Notes: generated by a model from the sequence alone, not told the origin. Shown: positions 17,212 to 26,479, counted from the first letter of the stretch. The stretch: 36,496 bases of DNA from Saprospiraceae bacterium (GCA_013002995.1 JABDLO010000203.1:1-36496); one strand, 5' to 3'. Numbers and translations are program-made.

Positions 17212-17315
17212 AACCCCAATCCAAAATATTACTTCTACAGCCTTCAGAATAATTCAATTTACTGAATGCAAGATAAGGATAATGGCATCAATAGCCGTTT
17301 ATTTTTGATAGGATC

Positions 17316-18335
17316 CTAAATTTGTATAACAAGCTTGCCGGTAGTCGTTCCTGATTGAAATTCTCGCAAGGCATCAGGTAAATTCAGGAAGGAGTAAATA
17401 TGACCTATAAATGGCGTACCCAATTCCATCTGCTCCAGATTTTTCAACATAGCATGCATGATATCACTGTTATCGAATAAGTAAATGAGATTAAACCCCA
17501 TTACCGACTTATTTTCACCAATCATATTCTGAGGATCTATGCGTGGCCGATTAAGGTATTTCCAGATCAATCTAGGATAATTGGGTCGGTCTTTCCTTTC
17601 TCCATAATGGGCTGATCCAAATGCAATTAATCTTCCCATGGGAGCAAGCGCTTTATAACTATCTTTCATAATAGATCCTCCGATGCTGTCCATGACAAGG
17701 TTTAGTGGACGGCCTGCCAGAGCATGCCTTAATTGATTAGTAAAAGATTGTGTATCTCTTACAATAGATTGATCGTATCCTTCTTGTTTCAGTAAAGGAA
17801 GCTTTGACTCACTGCCAACTGTTCCTATTGTATAACACTCATATTGCTTGCATATTCTATTGGCCCATAGTCCAACACCTCCCGCTGCTGAATGAATAAG
17901 AACTGTTTGGCCTTTTTTCAGATTGCCCAGTTCCTTTAAGCCATACGCTGCTGTTAGAACCTGTACCAGGTAACTTGCACCATGATCAAAGGTCCAATGG
18001 TTAGGCAATGCTATGACATACCTGGAGTCAATATTTAATTGATCACAATATGCCCCAAATCTGGTAACACCCATCACCCGGTCACCTATGTTGAATGATG
18101 AGACCTTTTTGCCCAATTTAATGACTTCTCCTGAATATTCTAATCCTGGAATAAATGCTTCCTTCGGAGCAGCTTCATACAACCCCAATAAGCAAAATAC
18201 ATCCGCAAAATTCAACCCTATTGAATGGATTTTAACCCTGACTTCATGGTCATCTGGTTCCGGTATGGATTCTTCCTTGAGTTCGAGGTTTTTAAAATTT
18301 CCGGGCTTTACATAATACGCTTTTCTGATATCCAC
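17316..18335 (-). CDS. Medium-chain quinone-oxidoreductase-like enzyme (VAT-1 type)
   Basis: A 339-residue protein of the zinc-independent MDR family: N-terminal GroES-like domain with GLNFADVFCLLGLY and PGLEYSGEVIKLG, the NADPH-binding motif HSAAGGVGLWANRI near residues 148-161, and a C-terminal region with FLNLPDALREFQSGTTTGK, typical of quinone oxidoreductase/VAT-1 homologues. The zinc ligands of alcohol dehydrogenases are missing. Likely role: NADPH-dependent reduction of quinones or enals in the cytoplasm. It follows the YwqG-like gene by 49 bases and has a possible own promoter (TAACTTTG, 18356-18363). Confidence 0.88.
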   Translation of the reverse strand: MDIRKAYYVKPGNFKNLELKEESIPEPDDHEVRVKIHSIGLNFADVFCLLGLYEAAPKEAFIPGLEYSGEVIKLGKKVSSFNIGDRVMGVTRFGAYCDQLNIDSRYVIALPNHWTFDHGASYLVQVLTAAYGLKELGNLKKGQTVLIHSAAGGVGLWANRICKQYECYTIGTVGSESKLPLLKQEGYDQSIVRDTQSFTNQLRHALAGRPLNLVMDSIGGSIMKDSYKALAPMGRLIAFGSAHYGERKDRPNYPRLIWKYLNRPRIDPQNMIGENKSVMGFNLIYLFDNSDIMHAMLKNLEQMELGTPFIGHIYSFLNLPDALREFQSGTTTGKLVIQI

Positions 18336-18355
18336 GTTTAATTATTTATTAAAAT

Positions 18356-18363
18356 CAAAGTTA
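18356..18363 (-). promoter_or_regulatory. Candidate -7 promoter box for the oxidoreductase gene
   Basis: The minus strand reads TAACTTTG, a full match to TAnnTTTG, 20 bases upstream of the start at 18335. It sits just after the end of the preceding gene, so the oxidoreductase could have its own transcript. No -33 box is evident. Confidence 0.35.
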
Positions 18364-18384
18364 GTGCATTGAGCTCAGGGATTG

Positions 18385-19554
18385 CTACTCTTTATGCACC
18401 ACCACCTGAACTCTGCTGAAATTCCCATCTTTCAGATCCTGATTTTTTATGAGGTAATAAATGGTTGCTTCTCCAAAAGTTTCAAAAAAAGTAAATCGAT
18501 AGGTCTGAGGTGAGATCTGTAGCAACAATTGCCATTGTGAAGCATCCCGATAATGAATGGAAGAATATGCTTTTTGATGAAAAAGGCTTTCTGCTTCGAA
18601 TGCTACACACGTCATCTCACTTTGTGGATATCCTAAAAACTGGATCCGATGTTTTCTTCCTAAACCCAGGGCTTTATGATAAGAATAATAAAGGGCATCA
18701 TATCTTTTGAGGTGGTCATCGTTCAACTTCAGAGACATCACCAAAGCATGATCCGGCTCCGGAATACTAAATAATGGTCGTAAAGAAATTTCTGTGCCCT
18801 CATCTTCAAGATGAACACCTTCTAAGTCTGCAGCTTCATCATAGTTCTGGACACTATGTTGGCCGGGGTGTATAGGCCAGCCTTCTCCAGTATGAAGTGA
18901 GTCAATGTAAAAGCTCAGGTGATCCAGGAGATGACAATTACAATAATCTGAAAGAACCGGGGTGGTTTCTCTACAGGAAATGGTTGCGACGTGGTGCATA
19001 TACTTGTTGTCCTCTGTCAGCGGAGGTTTGTGATCCTTATTATAGGTTATTCTACCACTGAGATGGCACGGTGTCTTTCCTGCATTGGGACTGGGGTCAA
19101 GGATATAGGCTTTCTTTCCGGAATTCATGATTAAGTCAGGAGTGTCTGATAGCATAAAATGGGCTAAATGTTGAAATGCTTTTTCTTGCTCTTCCCAGGT
19201 CTGGTATCCTTTTTTGCTCAAGGCAAATAGGCCTCCACCTTCATATATATATTGCCTGACTTCTTTACTTACTCCTTCTTTAAAGAGATGGTTGATGAAT
19301 ATCGAAATGGTAGTACCACTAAAAAAAGAGTTTTTCTGATTGATGAGCGTAACATTGATCGGATTGGGACCAATTAGTATAAGATCATTTATTTGACTTA
19401 GATCTGTGCCCTGGATTATATTAACCTTCAATGATACAATTGCCTTTTCACCTTTACTCGATTCCGGATCATTTTTGATTCCAGGAAAAATATCTTCTTT
19501 TGATCCGGGTGTAACAGGCTTGACTTTTAAAACTTGATTGATGACTAGAATCAT
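18385..19554 (-). CDS. DUF1963 (YwqG-like) protein with an extra N-terminal region
   Basis: A 389-residue protein. The C-terminal half has the DUF1963/YwqG pattern: RIQFLGYPQSEM near residue 306, SQWQLLLQISPQ near 342 and GEATIYYLIKNQDLKDGNF near 362-380, ending VQVVVHKE. The N-terminal ~200 residues are not recognised; they include IYEGGGLFALSKKGYQTWEE and a Cys/His-rich stretch (SDYCNCHLLDHLS). No signal peptide was seen. Function of DUF1963 is unknown. The start lies 6 bases after the stop of the decarboxylase-like gene, so they are probably cotranscribed. Confidence 0.7.
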   Translation of the reverse strand: MILVINQVLKVKPVTPGSKEDIFPGIKNDPESSKGEKAIVSLKVNIIQGTDLSQINDLILIGPNPINVTLINQKNSFFSGTTISIFINHLFKEGVSKEVRQYIYEGGGLFALSKKGYQTWEEQEKAFQHLAHFMLSDTPDLIMNSGKKAYILDPSPNAGKTPCHLSGRITYNKDHKPPLTEDNKYMHHVATISCRETTPVLSDYCNCHLLDHLSFYIDSLHTGEGWPIHPGQHSVQNYDEAADLEGVHLEDEGTEISLRPLFSIPEPDHALVMSLKLNDDHLKRYDALYYSYHKALGLGRKHRIQFLGYPQSEMTCVAFEAESLFHQKAYSSIHYRDASQWQLLLQISPQTYRFTFFETFGEATIYYLIKNQDLKDGNFSRVQVVVHKE

Positions 19555-19560
19555 AAAATA

Positions 19561-20289
19561 CTACTCATTAGGAGATTTAATTAAAGGAAGGCTCAATATA
19601 CAATCATTCCCTAAAGTCACATCATCCACGTGTACAGCTAAGTTATGTGAAGGTATAACTGCATGTAAATGAATGTTGGAAGTATGGTGTGTAAAAACTC
19701 CTTTATGATGGGAAGAATAAAACCCAAGTATGTTGGCTTCTATGTTATTTAACTCACCATGCGGCCCTGATGATATATGTTTTTCATGAGTGTGGACTGT
19801 GTCTCCTTCTTTCCAATTAATAACATGCCAGTACATTGATTTTATGTTACCCTCTACCTGGAAAGGAAAAGGTTGTTCAACGTTGATTCCATATTTCATT
19901 GCTTCATACCTGATAAAATCTTCAACTTGTTCCATGGATTTGATGTTTTCATCCATCGGAATTTCTTCCCATTCCTTGATTTTACTGTATACTAAGAGTG
20001 ATGCATCTACCTGAAAGGTGGTGTCAATTGCAACTGAATCTCCCTGGGCATATGAAATGAATGGTTGCCCATTAAATATCTGAATCTCTCCTTTTAACCC
20101 GGCTACAGCTCCCAGGGCATAAAGGTAGTCCTTGTCTGATAGGGTATCCAGCGAAATTTTGGTAGATATATCCCCTTTTTTCATCATGTTTTTGAGCGTA
20201 CCGGCATATTCAACCGATATGGTTGTTCCACTTTCCATATTGCAAGAAGTGAATACAAGAAAGATCAATATAAATAAAGGCCATTTCAT
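19561..20289 (-). CDS. Acetolactate-decarboxylase-like lipoprotein
   Basis: A 242-residue protein with a lipoprotein signal (LVFTSC, Cys16). The C-terminal part has the zinc-site spacing of acetolactate decarboxylase (AlsD/BudA): HLH at His207/His209 and His220 eleven residues later, as in the Bacillus enzyme. A GLKGE motif provides the equivalent acidic residue (Glu68) and FNGQPF follows it. The segment that normally carries the catalytic Arg (PFxxxRIDG) reads PFPFQVEG, so that Arg appears to be Gln. The protein is exported, unlike the cytoplasmic enzyme that makes acetoin. A divergent role is therefore plausible. First gene of a minus-strand cluster with the YwqG-like protein. Confidence 0.72.
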   Translation of the reverse strand: MKWPLFILIFLVFTSCNMESGTTISVEYAGTLKNMMKKGDISTKISLDTLSDKDYLYALGAVAGLKGEIQIFNGQPFISYAQGDSVAIDTTFQVDASLLVYSKIKEWEEIPMDENIKSMEQVEDFIRYEAMKYGINVEQPFPFQVEGNIKSMYWHVINWKEGDTVHTHEKHISSGPHGELNNIEANILGFYSSHHKGVFTHHTSNIHLHAVIPSHNLAVHVDDVTLGNDCILSLPLIKSPNE

Positions 20290-20412
20290 ATAAGATGTTA
20301 AAATGAAACAATCGTTTTTAAATATAATTACTAGAGTAAATAGGTGACTAACGGCTGATGCAATACGTCTATTGTATGTAAATAATAAGTAAAAACCCTG
20401 ACTTAATTGGTG

Positions 20413-20432
20413 TTGAAATAATATACTTTTGC
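20413..20432 (+). promoter_or_regulatory. Promoter candidate for the secreted protease gene
   Basis: TTG (20413-20415), an 8-base spacer, then TACTTTTGC (20424-20432), matching TAnnTTTG. Nearly the same block, with matching bases beyond it (ACnATT), occurs upstream of proS at 29887-29906. Transcription would start about 130 bases before the ATG at 20573. Confidence 0.45.
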
Positions 20433-20572
20433 AACAATTGAGTCAATCGCCGCACTTTTTATCAATGATCAAGAATATAGGTATGATCTTTGTTTTTTGG
20501 TGAATGATATTCTTTCTGACGCAATATCTCCTTCCTGAGTATATTATTAATCTCTGCTTAAAATTACATATA

Positions 20573-22393
20573 ATGAATACGATCAAGAGTGTTGTCGTAT
20601 GGCTGGTATTGCTATTATTTCTAAATACTGCTATGGCAACAACCATCAGACCTTTTCCCAATCTTGGAGAAATGGCAAAGGCCACAGAAGCTGTTGTCCT
20701 TGTAAAGGCAATAGAAAATTATGATTATCGAATTGGTGAGATGACTAAATTTAGAACATCCTTCCAGGTATTGAATGTGGTTAAAGGAGATTTGAAGATT
20801 GGGGAAGAATTATTTGTTCAGCACTATCGTCAGAAAATTGGAGATCTTGAAAGGATCGTATGGGGAGACCTCGAAGTATCTCCAGGAAAAAATTATTTAC
20901 TCTTCCTCGATTACAATAACAATGGATATTGGCAACCAAAGATGTTGTCTTATGCAGCCTTTGAAGAGGAAGAAAGAGATGGGAATAAGGTTTTAGTCCC
21001 CATGGGATTAGGAAGGGAAGTTGAAGTCCTCCCTGATGAAAATGGGAATGAAGCTGAAGCATTGAAGGTATATAAAAAGAATACATTGATTGAGCTATTG
21101 GAAAGGGTTGTCAATAATGGAGCTTCCTGGAATTCAGAGCAAGTAGCTACAGAATATGAAATAGCCTCTTTTGGTCCAGGTTCAACAAGAGCTGCTACCA
21201 ATCCAGGTCATTGTACACATCTTTCAAGTGCGCCACATGCTCGATGGACTAATTTAGATTCAAGTCCATTGCCAGTGCGATATGCTGTCGGTGGGGATGC
21301 GAGTTGTTCTAATGAAGTATCTCAGATCAATTCTGCTATTACTGCCATGAACAATGCCTATGATGGCATTGGCTTATCAAATGCAGGAACCCATACATTT
21401 ACTCCAAGTTGTCCACCAGCACCCAATGAAGATGGAGCAACTGGGAACGAATTTTTAACTTGGGTTCAGACTAATCTGGGAGGTACAAGACACTTAATCA
21501 TTCAATTTGATGATCCTTGTAGTGAAATACCTGATTTAGTAGGATGTAGTGGTACTCTCGCATTTGGTGGATTATATTGGTCTGGTAGCACCTATGACTG
21601 GAATGGTACTACATGGAAGTATGCTGCCCTGGGTTATGTAGTGGTCAATAATGGAACAGGTGCTTGCCAGTGTCCCGGGACTGCTTATGAAATTATGATA
21701 ACCCATGAAATGAGCCATTCGTTGAATGTAGGGCATATTGCTTCTGGAAACGGACCAGCCAACATGAATCCTTCCTGTTGTAATACAGTTCAGACACTCG
21801 ATGTTGAATGTTTGGATTATATGTACCTTGAAACGATCCTTCCTGTAGAATTGGTAGACTTTGATGGGTATAAAAATCAGACCAGTGTAGAGTTAGAATG
21901 GATGACCGCATCGGAGATCAACAATGACCATTTCCTGCTTGAAAGATCGGATGATGGAATCAATTATACCACCATAGCTCAGATTGATGGAGTAGGAAAT
22001 TCATCAATAGATCAGAAATATTCTTATCATGATAACCAACCCAGGATTGGAAATAATTATTACCGGTTGACACAAGTGGACATAGATGGTCGTCAGGAAA
22101 TTCTTGATGAAGTAGTCAAGGTTTCATTTGATGGGGACAGTTACATTCAGGTAGTTCCTAATCCGGTCACAAATGAATCTTTCCAATTGGTCTATCAATC
22201 AGAAACTGAAGGTGAAGTAGAGGTAGAGATATTTAATATAGCTGGACAACGGGTATATGCACAAAGCTACAATGCTTATAAGGCAAGAAATATAGTGGAC
22301 CTTTCACACCTTAGGATAGATGCAGGAGCTTACATCATCAGAACAAGCAAGGGAAACGCTGTAAGATCGATGAAATTTGTGAAATCCTACTAG
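20573..22393 (+). CDS. Secreted metzincin-like metalloprotease with T9SS sorting domain
   Basis: A 606-residue protein counted from the ATG at 20573, where a typical signal peptide begins (NTIKSVVVWLVLLLFLNTAMA); the frame is open 23 codons further up without a signal. Residues ~25-190 form an uncharacterised N-terminal part (propeptide or OB-like). The catalytic domain carries HEMSHSLNVGH (His378, Glu379, His382, His388), the metzincin zinc motif with Asn in place of the usual Gly, and a Met-turn candidate Met417 (CLDYMYLE). Many Cys suggest disulfides. A Fn3-like segment (LEWMTASEINNDHFLLERS) and a type A T9SS domain (VVPNPVTNESF to MKFVKSY) complete it. Substrate is unknown. Confidence 0.85.
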   Translation: MNTIKSVVVWLVLLLFLNTAMATTIRPFPNLGEMAKATEAVVLVKAIENYDYRIGEMTKFRTSFQVLNVVKGDLKIGEELFVQHYRQKIGDLERIVWGDLEVSPGKNYLLFLDYNNNGYWQPKMLSYAAFEEEERDGNKVLVPMGLGREVEVLPDENGNEAEALKVYKKNTLIELLERVVNNGASWNSEQVATEYEIASFGPGSTRAATNPGHCTHLSSAPHARWTNLDSSPLPVRYAVGGDASCSNEVSQINSAITAMNNAYDGIGLSNAGTHTFTPSCPPAPNEDGATGNEFLTWVQTNLGGTRHLIIQFDDPCSEIPDLVGCSGTLAFGGLYWSGSTYDWNGTTWKYAALGYVVVNNGTGACQCPGTAYEIMITHEMSHSLNVGHIASGNGPANMNPSCCNTVQTLDVECLDYMYLETILPVELVDFDGYKNQTSVELEWMTASEINNDHFLLERSDDGINYTTIAQIDGVGNSSIDQKYSYHDNQPRIGNNYYRLTQVDIDGRQEILDEVVKVSFDGDSYIQVVPNPVTNESFQLVYQSETEGEVEVEIFNIAGQRVYAQSYNAYKARNIVDLSHLRIDAGAYIIRTSKGNAVRSMKFVKSY

Positions 22394-22399
22394 TAGGAT
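22384..22399. repeat. Perfect 16-base palindrome spanning the protease stop codon
   Basis: ATCCTACTAGTAGGAT includes the TAG stop at 22391-22393. It lies between convergent genes and may serve as a weak bidirectional transcription end, although no T-run follows. Confidence 0.5.
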
Positions 22400-22419
22400 G
22401 ATGTAAAGAGGAATTAATA

Positions 22420-22860
22420 TTAAGTAAAGTCAACGTTGCCGTCTACATATTTGAGATTATACTTAAATGAGTGGATCCGCCATCCATGATCAGTATGCTT
22501 TAAACCTAAGTCATAGCTACCGACGAAAGTCCTGGTTTTACCTTCTTTTGCTGATTCTTTATAATGGGTGGCAATCGCATAAGCTCTGACCTTGGCATGA
22601 TCATTTTCTATATCAACAAGATGGTTGCCGCTCTGGTGATGGATGGCATCCAATCCCAGAAATCCTTCCTCCCACAATTCACATATGTTTTGAGCTGCCA
22701 TCATAACAGCTTCCTCTGCACCGAGTGAAGTCATATCGAAGTATACTACATCAGAAAATACCTCTGCCTTTAAAGCATTCCAGTCCCTCTGATCTGTATG
22801 ATAAAACAACCGATTACAAATCTCAATGATGAGGTCCCTTGAAGAGTATTGGGCTTCCAT
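22420..22860 (-). CDS. SnoaL/NTF2-like protein
   Basis: A 146-residue protein with the alpha+beta cone of the NTF2-like superfamily (SnoaL_4 type): helical start RDLIIEICNRLFYHTDQRDW, the F.DVVYFD strand, a His-rich pocket (DAIHHQSGNHLVDI) and a final W.I..FKY...YVDGN strand. Members are small-molecule isomerases, dehydratases or binding proteins; the specific reaction is unknown. Its start lies one base after the upstream reductase gene ends, so the two are certainly one operon and may serve the same substrate. Confidence 0.85.
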   Translation of the reverse strand: MEAQYSSRDLIIEICNRLFYHTDQRDWNALKAEVFSDVVYFDMTSLGAEEAVMMAAQNICELWEEGFLGLDAIHHQSGNHLVDIENDHAKVRAYAIATHYKESAKEGKTRTFVGSYDLGLKHTDHGWRIHSFKYNLKYVDGNVDFT

Positions 22861-22861
22861 A

Positions 22862-23509
22862 TTACAATTTTAAAAGTTTAAAGGCATGTGTCCAACTATT
22901 CTCTCTAAATCCCGGCAGGCACCACAACATACACAAAGGTTCAATGGCTCTGGCAGATTCAGTTTCACCCATATCAGCTACATCCCACCCAAAAAGTTTA
23001 AGGATCTTAGAGACTTCATCCTTTGCATCTTCATTATTACCACAGATAAACATAGTCGGCTTACTATCGAAAACAGGATTGACCATATAAGCACTACCTA
23101 TACAAGAGAAAGCTTTTACAAAATGTGCCTGGCTGTATTTTTCCTGAAGCATTTCCATTAATGAATTGTTCCGGGCAGTAAAGAATTGTAAAACACCATT
23201 CACAGGTGGTGCATCAGCAATCGGATTGGTTGCATCAATTACAACCTTATCTTCAAGATTATCTTTCCCTGCTAGTTGCAATGCCTTATCCGCAGCTGTA
23301 CCTTTAACAGCTAAAACCAATAAATCTCCATATGCAGCAGCCTCATTAAAAGTGCCAACTTGGGCATTAGGCCCAACATTGATTTTCCATTCTTCCAGCT
23401 TTTCGGGAGACCTGGTTCCCAGCATTACCTGGTAATTATGAGAAGCAAATCCAGACCCGAGGGTCTGACCTACAATTCCAGATCCCAGGATGCCTATTTT
23501 CTTTGTCAT
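22862..23509 (-). CDS. F420H2:NADP oxidoreductase-like reductase
   Basis: A 215-residue Rossmann protein of the FNO/YdcF-like NAD(P) oxidoreductase group (NADP_F420-binding). It starts with the dinucleotide motif GILGSGIVGQTLGSGF, followed by LGTRSPEKL (NADPH-preferring Thr-Arg-Ser), VLAVKGTAADKAL, VVIDATNPIAD and VKAFSCIGS. Bacteria without F420 use these as NADPH-dependent reductases of uncertain substrate. It is the first gene of the operon with the SnoaL-like protein and is divergent from xylB, 133 bases away. Confidence 0.85.
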   Translation of the reverse strand: MTKKIGILGSGIVGQTLGSGFASHNYQVMLGTRSPEKLEEWKINVGPNAQVGTFNEAAAYGDLLVLAVKGTAADKALQLAGKDNLEDKVVIDATNPIADAPPVNGVLQFFTARNNSLMEMLQEKYSQAHFVKAFSCIGSAYMVNPVFDSKPTMFICGNNEDAKDEVSKILKLFGWDVADMGETESARAIEPLCMLWCLPGFRENSWTHAFKLLKL

Positions 23510-23642
23510 AATGATTGGTTTGTGATCCTCCGGTAATGATAGTAAGAAAAACTAAATTCACCGACCTGGTCTACTTGTTTTCATAATGTAGTATGGAATT
23601 TCAGGAATTAAGTATTTTGTCAATCATGAAAATTTATGGTGA

Positions 23643-25133
23643 ATGTATTTACTAGGATATGACATAGGAAGCTCCTCTGTGAAGGCAGCTTTGGTTGATG
23701 CAACTACAAAGAAGGCAATAAGTGTTGTACAGTACCCTGAATCTGAAATGTCTATATTATCAATACAGCCCGGATGGGCAGAACAAGACCCTGAATGGTG
23801 GTGGCAAGCAGTATGCAAGTCTACCAGGAAGCTTTTATCAGATAACAATGTAGATACAGATTCCATCAAATCTATAGGCATCTCCTACCAGATGCATGGA
23901 TTGGTGATTGTTGATAAGGATCTTAAGGTAATTAGGCCTTCGATCATATGGTGTGATAGTAGGGCATCTAAAATTGGTGATCAGGCTTTCAGAGAACTGG
24001 GAAGTGATCATTGCCTGACCAGGTATCTTAATTCTCCAGGTAATTTCACTGCTTCCAAGTTGAAGTGGGTTAAGGAAAATGAACCTAAAAGTTATGATAA
24101 GGCCTGTAAGATGATGTTGCCCGGTGATTACATTGCCATGCGTATGACAGGAGAGATCACTACATCGGCCTCCGGATTATCTGAAGGCATATTGTGGGAT
24201 TTTAAGGAACACCGTGTCGCAGAAGAATTGGTGGATCACTTGAACCTGGATCGCTCTCTTATCCCTGAAATAAAAGATGTATTCGAAGAACGTGGGGTAT
24301 TAACAACTTCAGCATCAGCGTCAATGGGGTTAAAGAAAGGAATTCCGGTATCATATGTGGCGGGAGATCAACCCAATAATGCATTTTCACTAGGAGTGCT
24401 TGAGGATAATGAAGTTGCGGCAACCGGAGGTACCTCAGGTGTGATTTATGGAGTAACTGATCAACCGCTTTATGATCTGAAATCCAGGGTAAATGGATTT
24501 GCACATGTTAATTACAGATCAGAAGATCCTAAAATAGGTATTCTTCTGTGTATCAATGGATCGGGTATATTGTATTCATGGATGAAGAAGCATGTTGTAC
24601 CTAAAGGGATGGATTACAATGAGATGGAAAAGATGATGGAAAATATTCCTGTCGGTAGTGATGGTTTAAGCATTTTACCTTTTGGAAATGGGGCAGAGCG
24701 GGTGCTCAATAATAGGAATCCGGGTGCAACCATTCAGAACTTGCAATTCAACAGACACAGTAGAGCTCATCTATTGAGAGCTTCACTGGAGGGCATTGCA
24801 TTCTCATTTGCATATGGTTTTAAGATAATGAAACAGATGGGTATAGATCCATCCATCATCAGGGTAGGTAATGACAATCTATTCCAATCCAAGGTTTTCT
24901 CAACTACAGTCAGTAACCTTATCGGTGTTCCTATCGAAGTAAGAAAAACCACAGGTGCTATAGGTGCAGCCAAAGGTGGAGGATACGGAGCGGGAGTATA
25001 CAGAGACCTTAAGGAAACGCTTACTGATGATGAAGTGGTTGATAACTTTGTTCCGGAAGAACAAATAGAATCGTATACAACTTCCTACAGTGACTGGGAA
25101 TCGCGGTTGGAACATCTTATGAAAAACGTTTAA
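23643..25133 (+). CDS. xylB: Xylulokinase
   Basis: A 496-residue FGGY-family sugar kinase that phosphorylates D-xylulose to xylulose 5-phosphate with ATP. Visible signatures are the N-terminal phosphate loop YDIGSSSVKAALVD, SYQMHGLVIVD, IIWCDSRAS, LPGDYIAMRMTGEI with TSASGLSEG, the second-domain AGDQPNNAFSLGV, ATGGTSGVIYGVT, and a C-terminal TTGAIGAAKGGGYGAG motif. Length is normal for the family. It is followed after 14 bases by xylose isomerase, which settles the identity. Its product enters the pentose phosphate pathway. Only the divergent upstream gap of 133 bases can hold the promoter; no transcription factor gene is adjacent. Confidence 0.95.
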   Translation: MYLLGYDIGSSSVKAALVDATTKKAISVVQYPESEMSILSIQPGWAEQDPEWWWQAVCKSTRKLLSDNNVDTDSIKSIGISYQMHGLVIVDKDLKVIRPSIIWCDSRASKIGDQAFRELGSDHCLTRYLNSPGNFTASKLKWVKENEPKSYDKACKMMLPGDYIAMRMTGEITTSASGLSEGILWDFKEHRVAEELVDHLNLDRSLIPEIKDVFEERGVLTTSASASMGLKKGIPVSYVAGDQPNNAFSLGVLEDNEVAATGGTSGVIYGVTDQPLYDLKSRVNGFAHVNYRSEDPKIGILLCINGSGILYSWMKKHVVPKGMDYNEMEKMMENIPVGSDGLSILPFGNGAERVLNNRNPGATIQNLQFNRHSRAHLLRASLEGIAFSFAYGFKIMKQMGIDPSIIRVGNDNLFQSKVFSTTVSNLIGVPIEVRKTTGAIGAAKGGGYGAGVYRDLKETLTDDEVVDNFVPEEQIESYTTSYSDWESRLEHLMKNV

Positions 25134-25147
25134 AAAAAATATGACCC

Positions 25148-26461
25148 ATGAGCAAAGAATATTTTAAGGGTATAGGAAAGATCAATTTTGAGGGTAAAGA
25201 TTCAAAAAATCCCCTTGCATTTAAATATTATGAGCCATTGAGAAAAGTCATGGGTAAGAGCATGGCCAGGCACTTTAAGTTTGCGGTGGCCTATTGGCAT
25301 ACCTTCACAAATACAGGAGGTGATCCTTTTGGTTCAGGAACCAAAATATTCCCCTGGAATGTAGCAAGTGATCCCATGCGAAGGGCTTATGATAAGATGG
25401 ATGCTGCCTTTGAGTTTTTAGATAAGATTGGAATCGATTATTTCTGTTTCCATGATTATGACCTGGTTGAGGAAGCTTCTACCTTGAAAGATTCGGGCAA
25501 GCGCCTTGACGCGATCACCGATTATGCTCTAGGCAAGATGGAAGAACATAGGAAAAAAGTGTTATGGGGTACTGCCAATCTTTTTAGCCATCCCAGGTAT
25601 ATGAATGGAGCGGCAACCAATCCTGATTTCAACGTTGTAACCTATGCCGGGGCACAGGTAAGAAATGCCCTGGATGCAACCATTAAATTGAAGGGGGAGA
25701 ATTATGTCTTCTGGGGTGGGAGAGAAGGATACATGTCATTGCTGAATACAAATATGCAAAGGGAGCGGGAGCACTTTGCACGATTCCTGCATATGTCAAG
25801 GGATTATGCCAGGAGGAAGGGGTTTAAAGGGTGGTTCTTTATCGAACCAAAGCCGATGGAGCCTTCCAAGCATCAGTATGATTTTGACAGTGCTACCGTT
25901 CTTGGGTTTTTGAGAGAGTTTGATTTAATGGATGATTTTAAGATCAATGTAGAGGTGAATCATGCTACACTTGCAGCTCATACTTTTGCACATGAACTAC
26001 AGGTTGCGGCTGATGCCGGGGCATTGGGATCTATGGATGCCAATCGAGGTGATTATCAGAATGGATGGGACACGGATCAGTTTCCGGTAGATTTATATGA
26101 GTTGACTGAAGCCATGCTTGTACTCCTGGAATCAGGAGGAATACAGGGTGGAGGTATCAACTTTGATGCTAAGACCAGGCGTAACTCTACCGACTTGGAA
26201 GATATTTTTATTGCTCATATCGGTGGGATGGATGCATTTGCCAGGGCACTTATTACAGCTGAGAAGATCTTAAAGGAATCGGATTACAGGAAATTCAGAA
26301 AGAAGCGGTATTCGTCTTTCGACAAAGGTGATGGCAAAGCTTTTGAAGAAGGGAGGCTTAAACTAACAGACCTATCTAAAATAGCTTTGAAATCTAAAGA
26401 ACCTGAACAATTAAGTGGCAAACAGGAGTGGTTGGAAAATATCATCAACCATTACATTTAA
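25148..26461 (+). CDS. xylA: Xylose isomerase
   Basis: A 437-residue class II D-xylose isomerase, a TIM-barrel enzyme converting D-xylose to D-xylulose in the cytoplasm. Active-site residues are all in place: His102 and Asp105 in CFHDYD, Glu233 and Lys235 in FIEPKPMEP, Glu269 and His272 in VEVNHATLAAHTFAHEL, and Asp297, Asp308 and Asp310 in SMDANRGDYQNGWDTDQFP, which bind two divalent metals. Asp340 in NFDAKTRRNS completes the set. Length and sequence match the Bacteroidota enzymes. Together with xylB it supplies complete xylose catabolism; the xylose transporter is not in the window. Confidence 0.97.
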   Translation: MSKEYFKGIGKINFEGKDSKNPLAFKYYEPLRKVMGKSMARHFKFAVAYWHTFTNTGGDPFGSGTKIFPWNVASDPMRRAYDKMDAAFEFLDKIGIDYFCFHDYDLVEEASTLKDSGKRLDAITDYALGKMEEHRKKVLWGTANLFSHPRYMNGAATNPDFNVVTYAGAQVRNALDATIKLKGENYVFWGGREGYMSLLNTNMQREREHFARFLHMSRDYARRKGFKGWFFIEPKPMEPSKHQYDFDSATVLGFLREFDLMDDFKINVEVNHATLAAHTFAHELQVAADAGALGSMDANRGDYQNGWDTDQFPVDLYELTEAMLVLLESGGIQGGGINFDAKTRRNSTDLEDIFIAHIGGMDAFARALITAEKILKESDYRKFRKKRYSSFDKGDGKAFEEGRLKLTDLSKIALKSKEPEQLSGKQEWLENIINHYI

Positions 26462-26479
26462 ATTCAAGAGTAAAGATTA

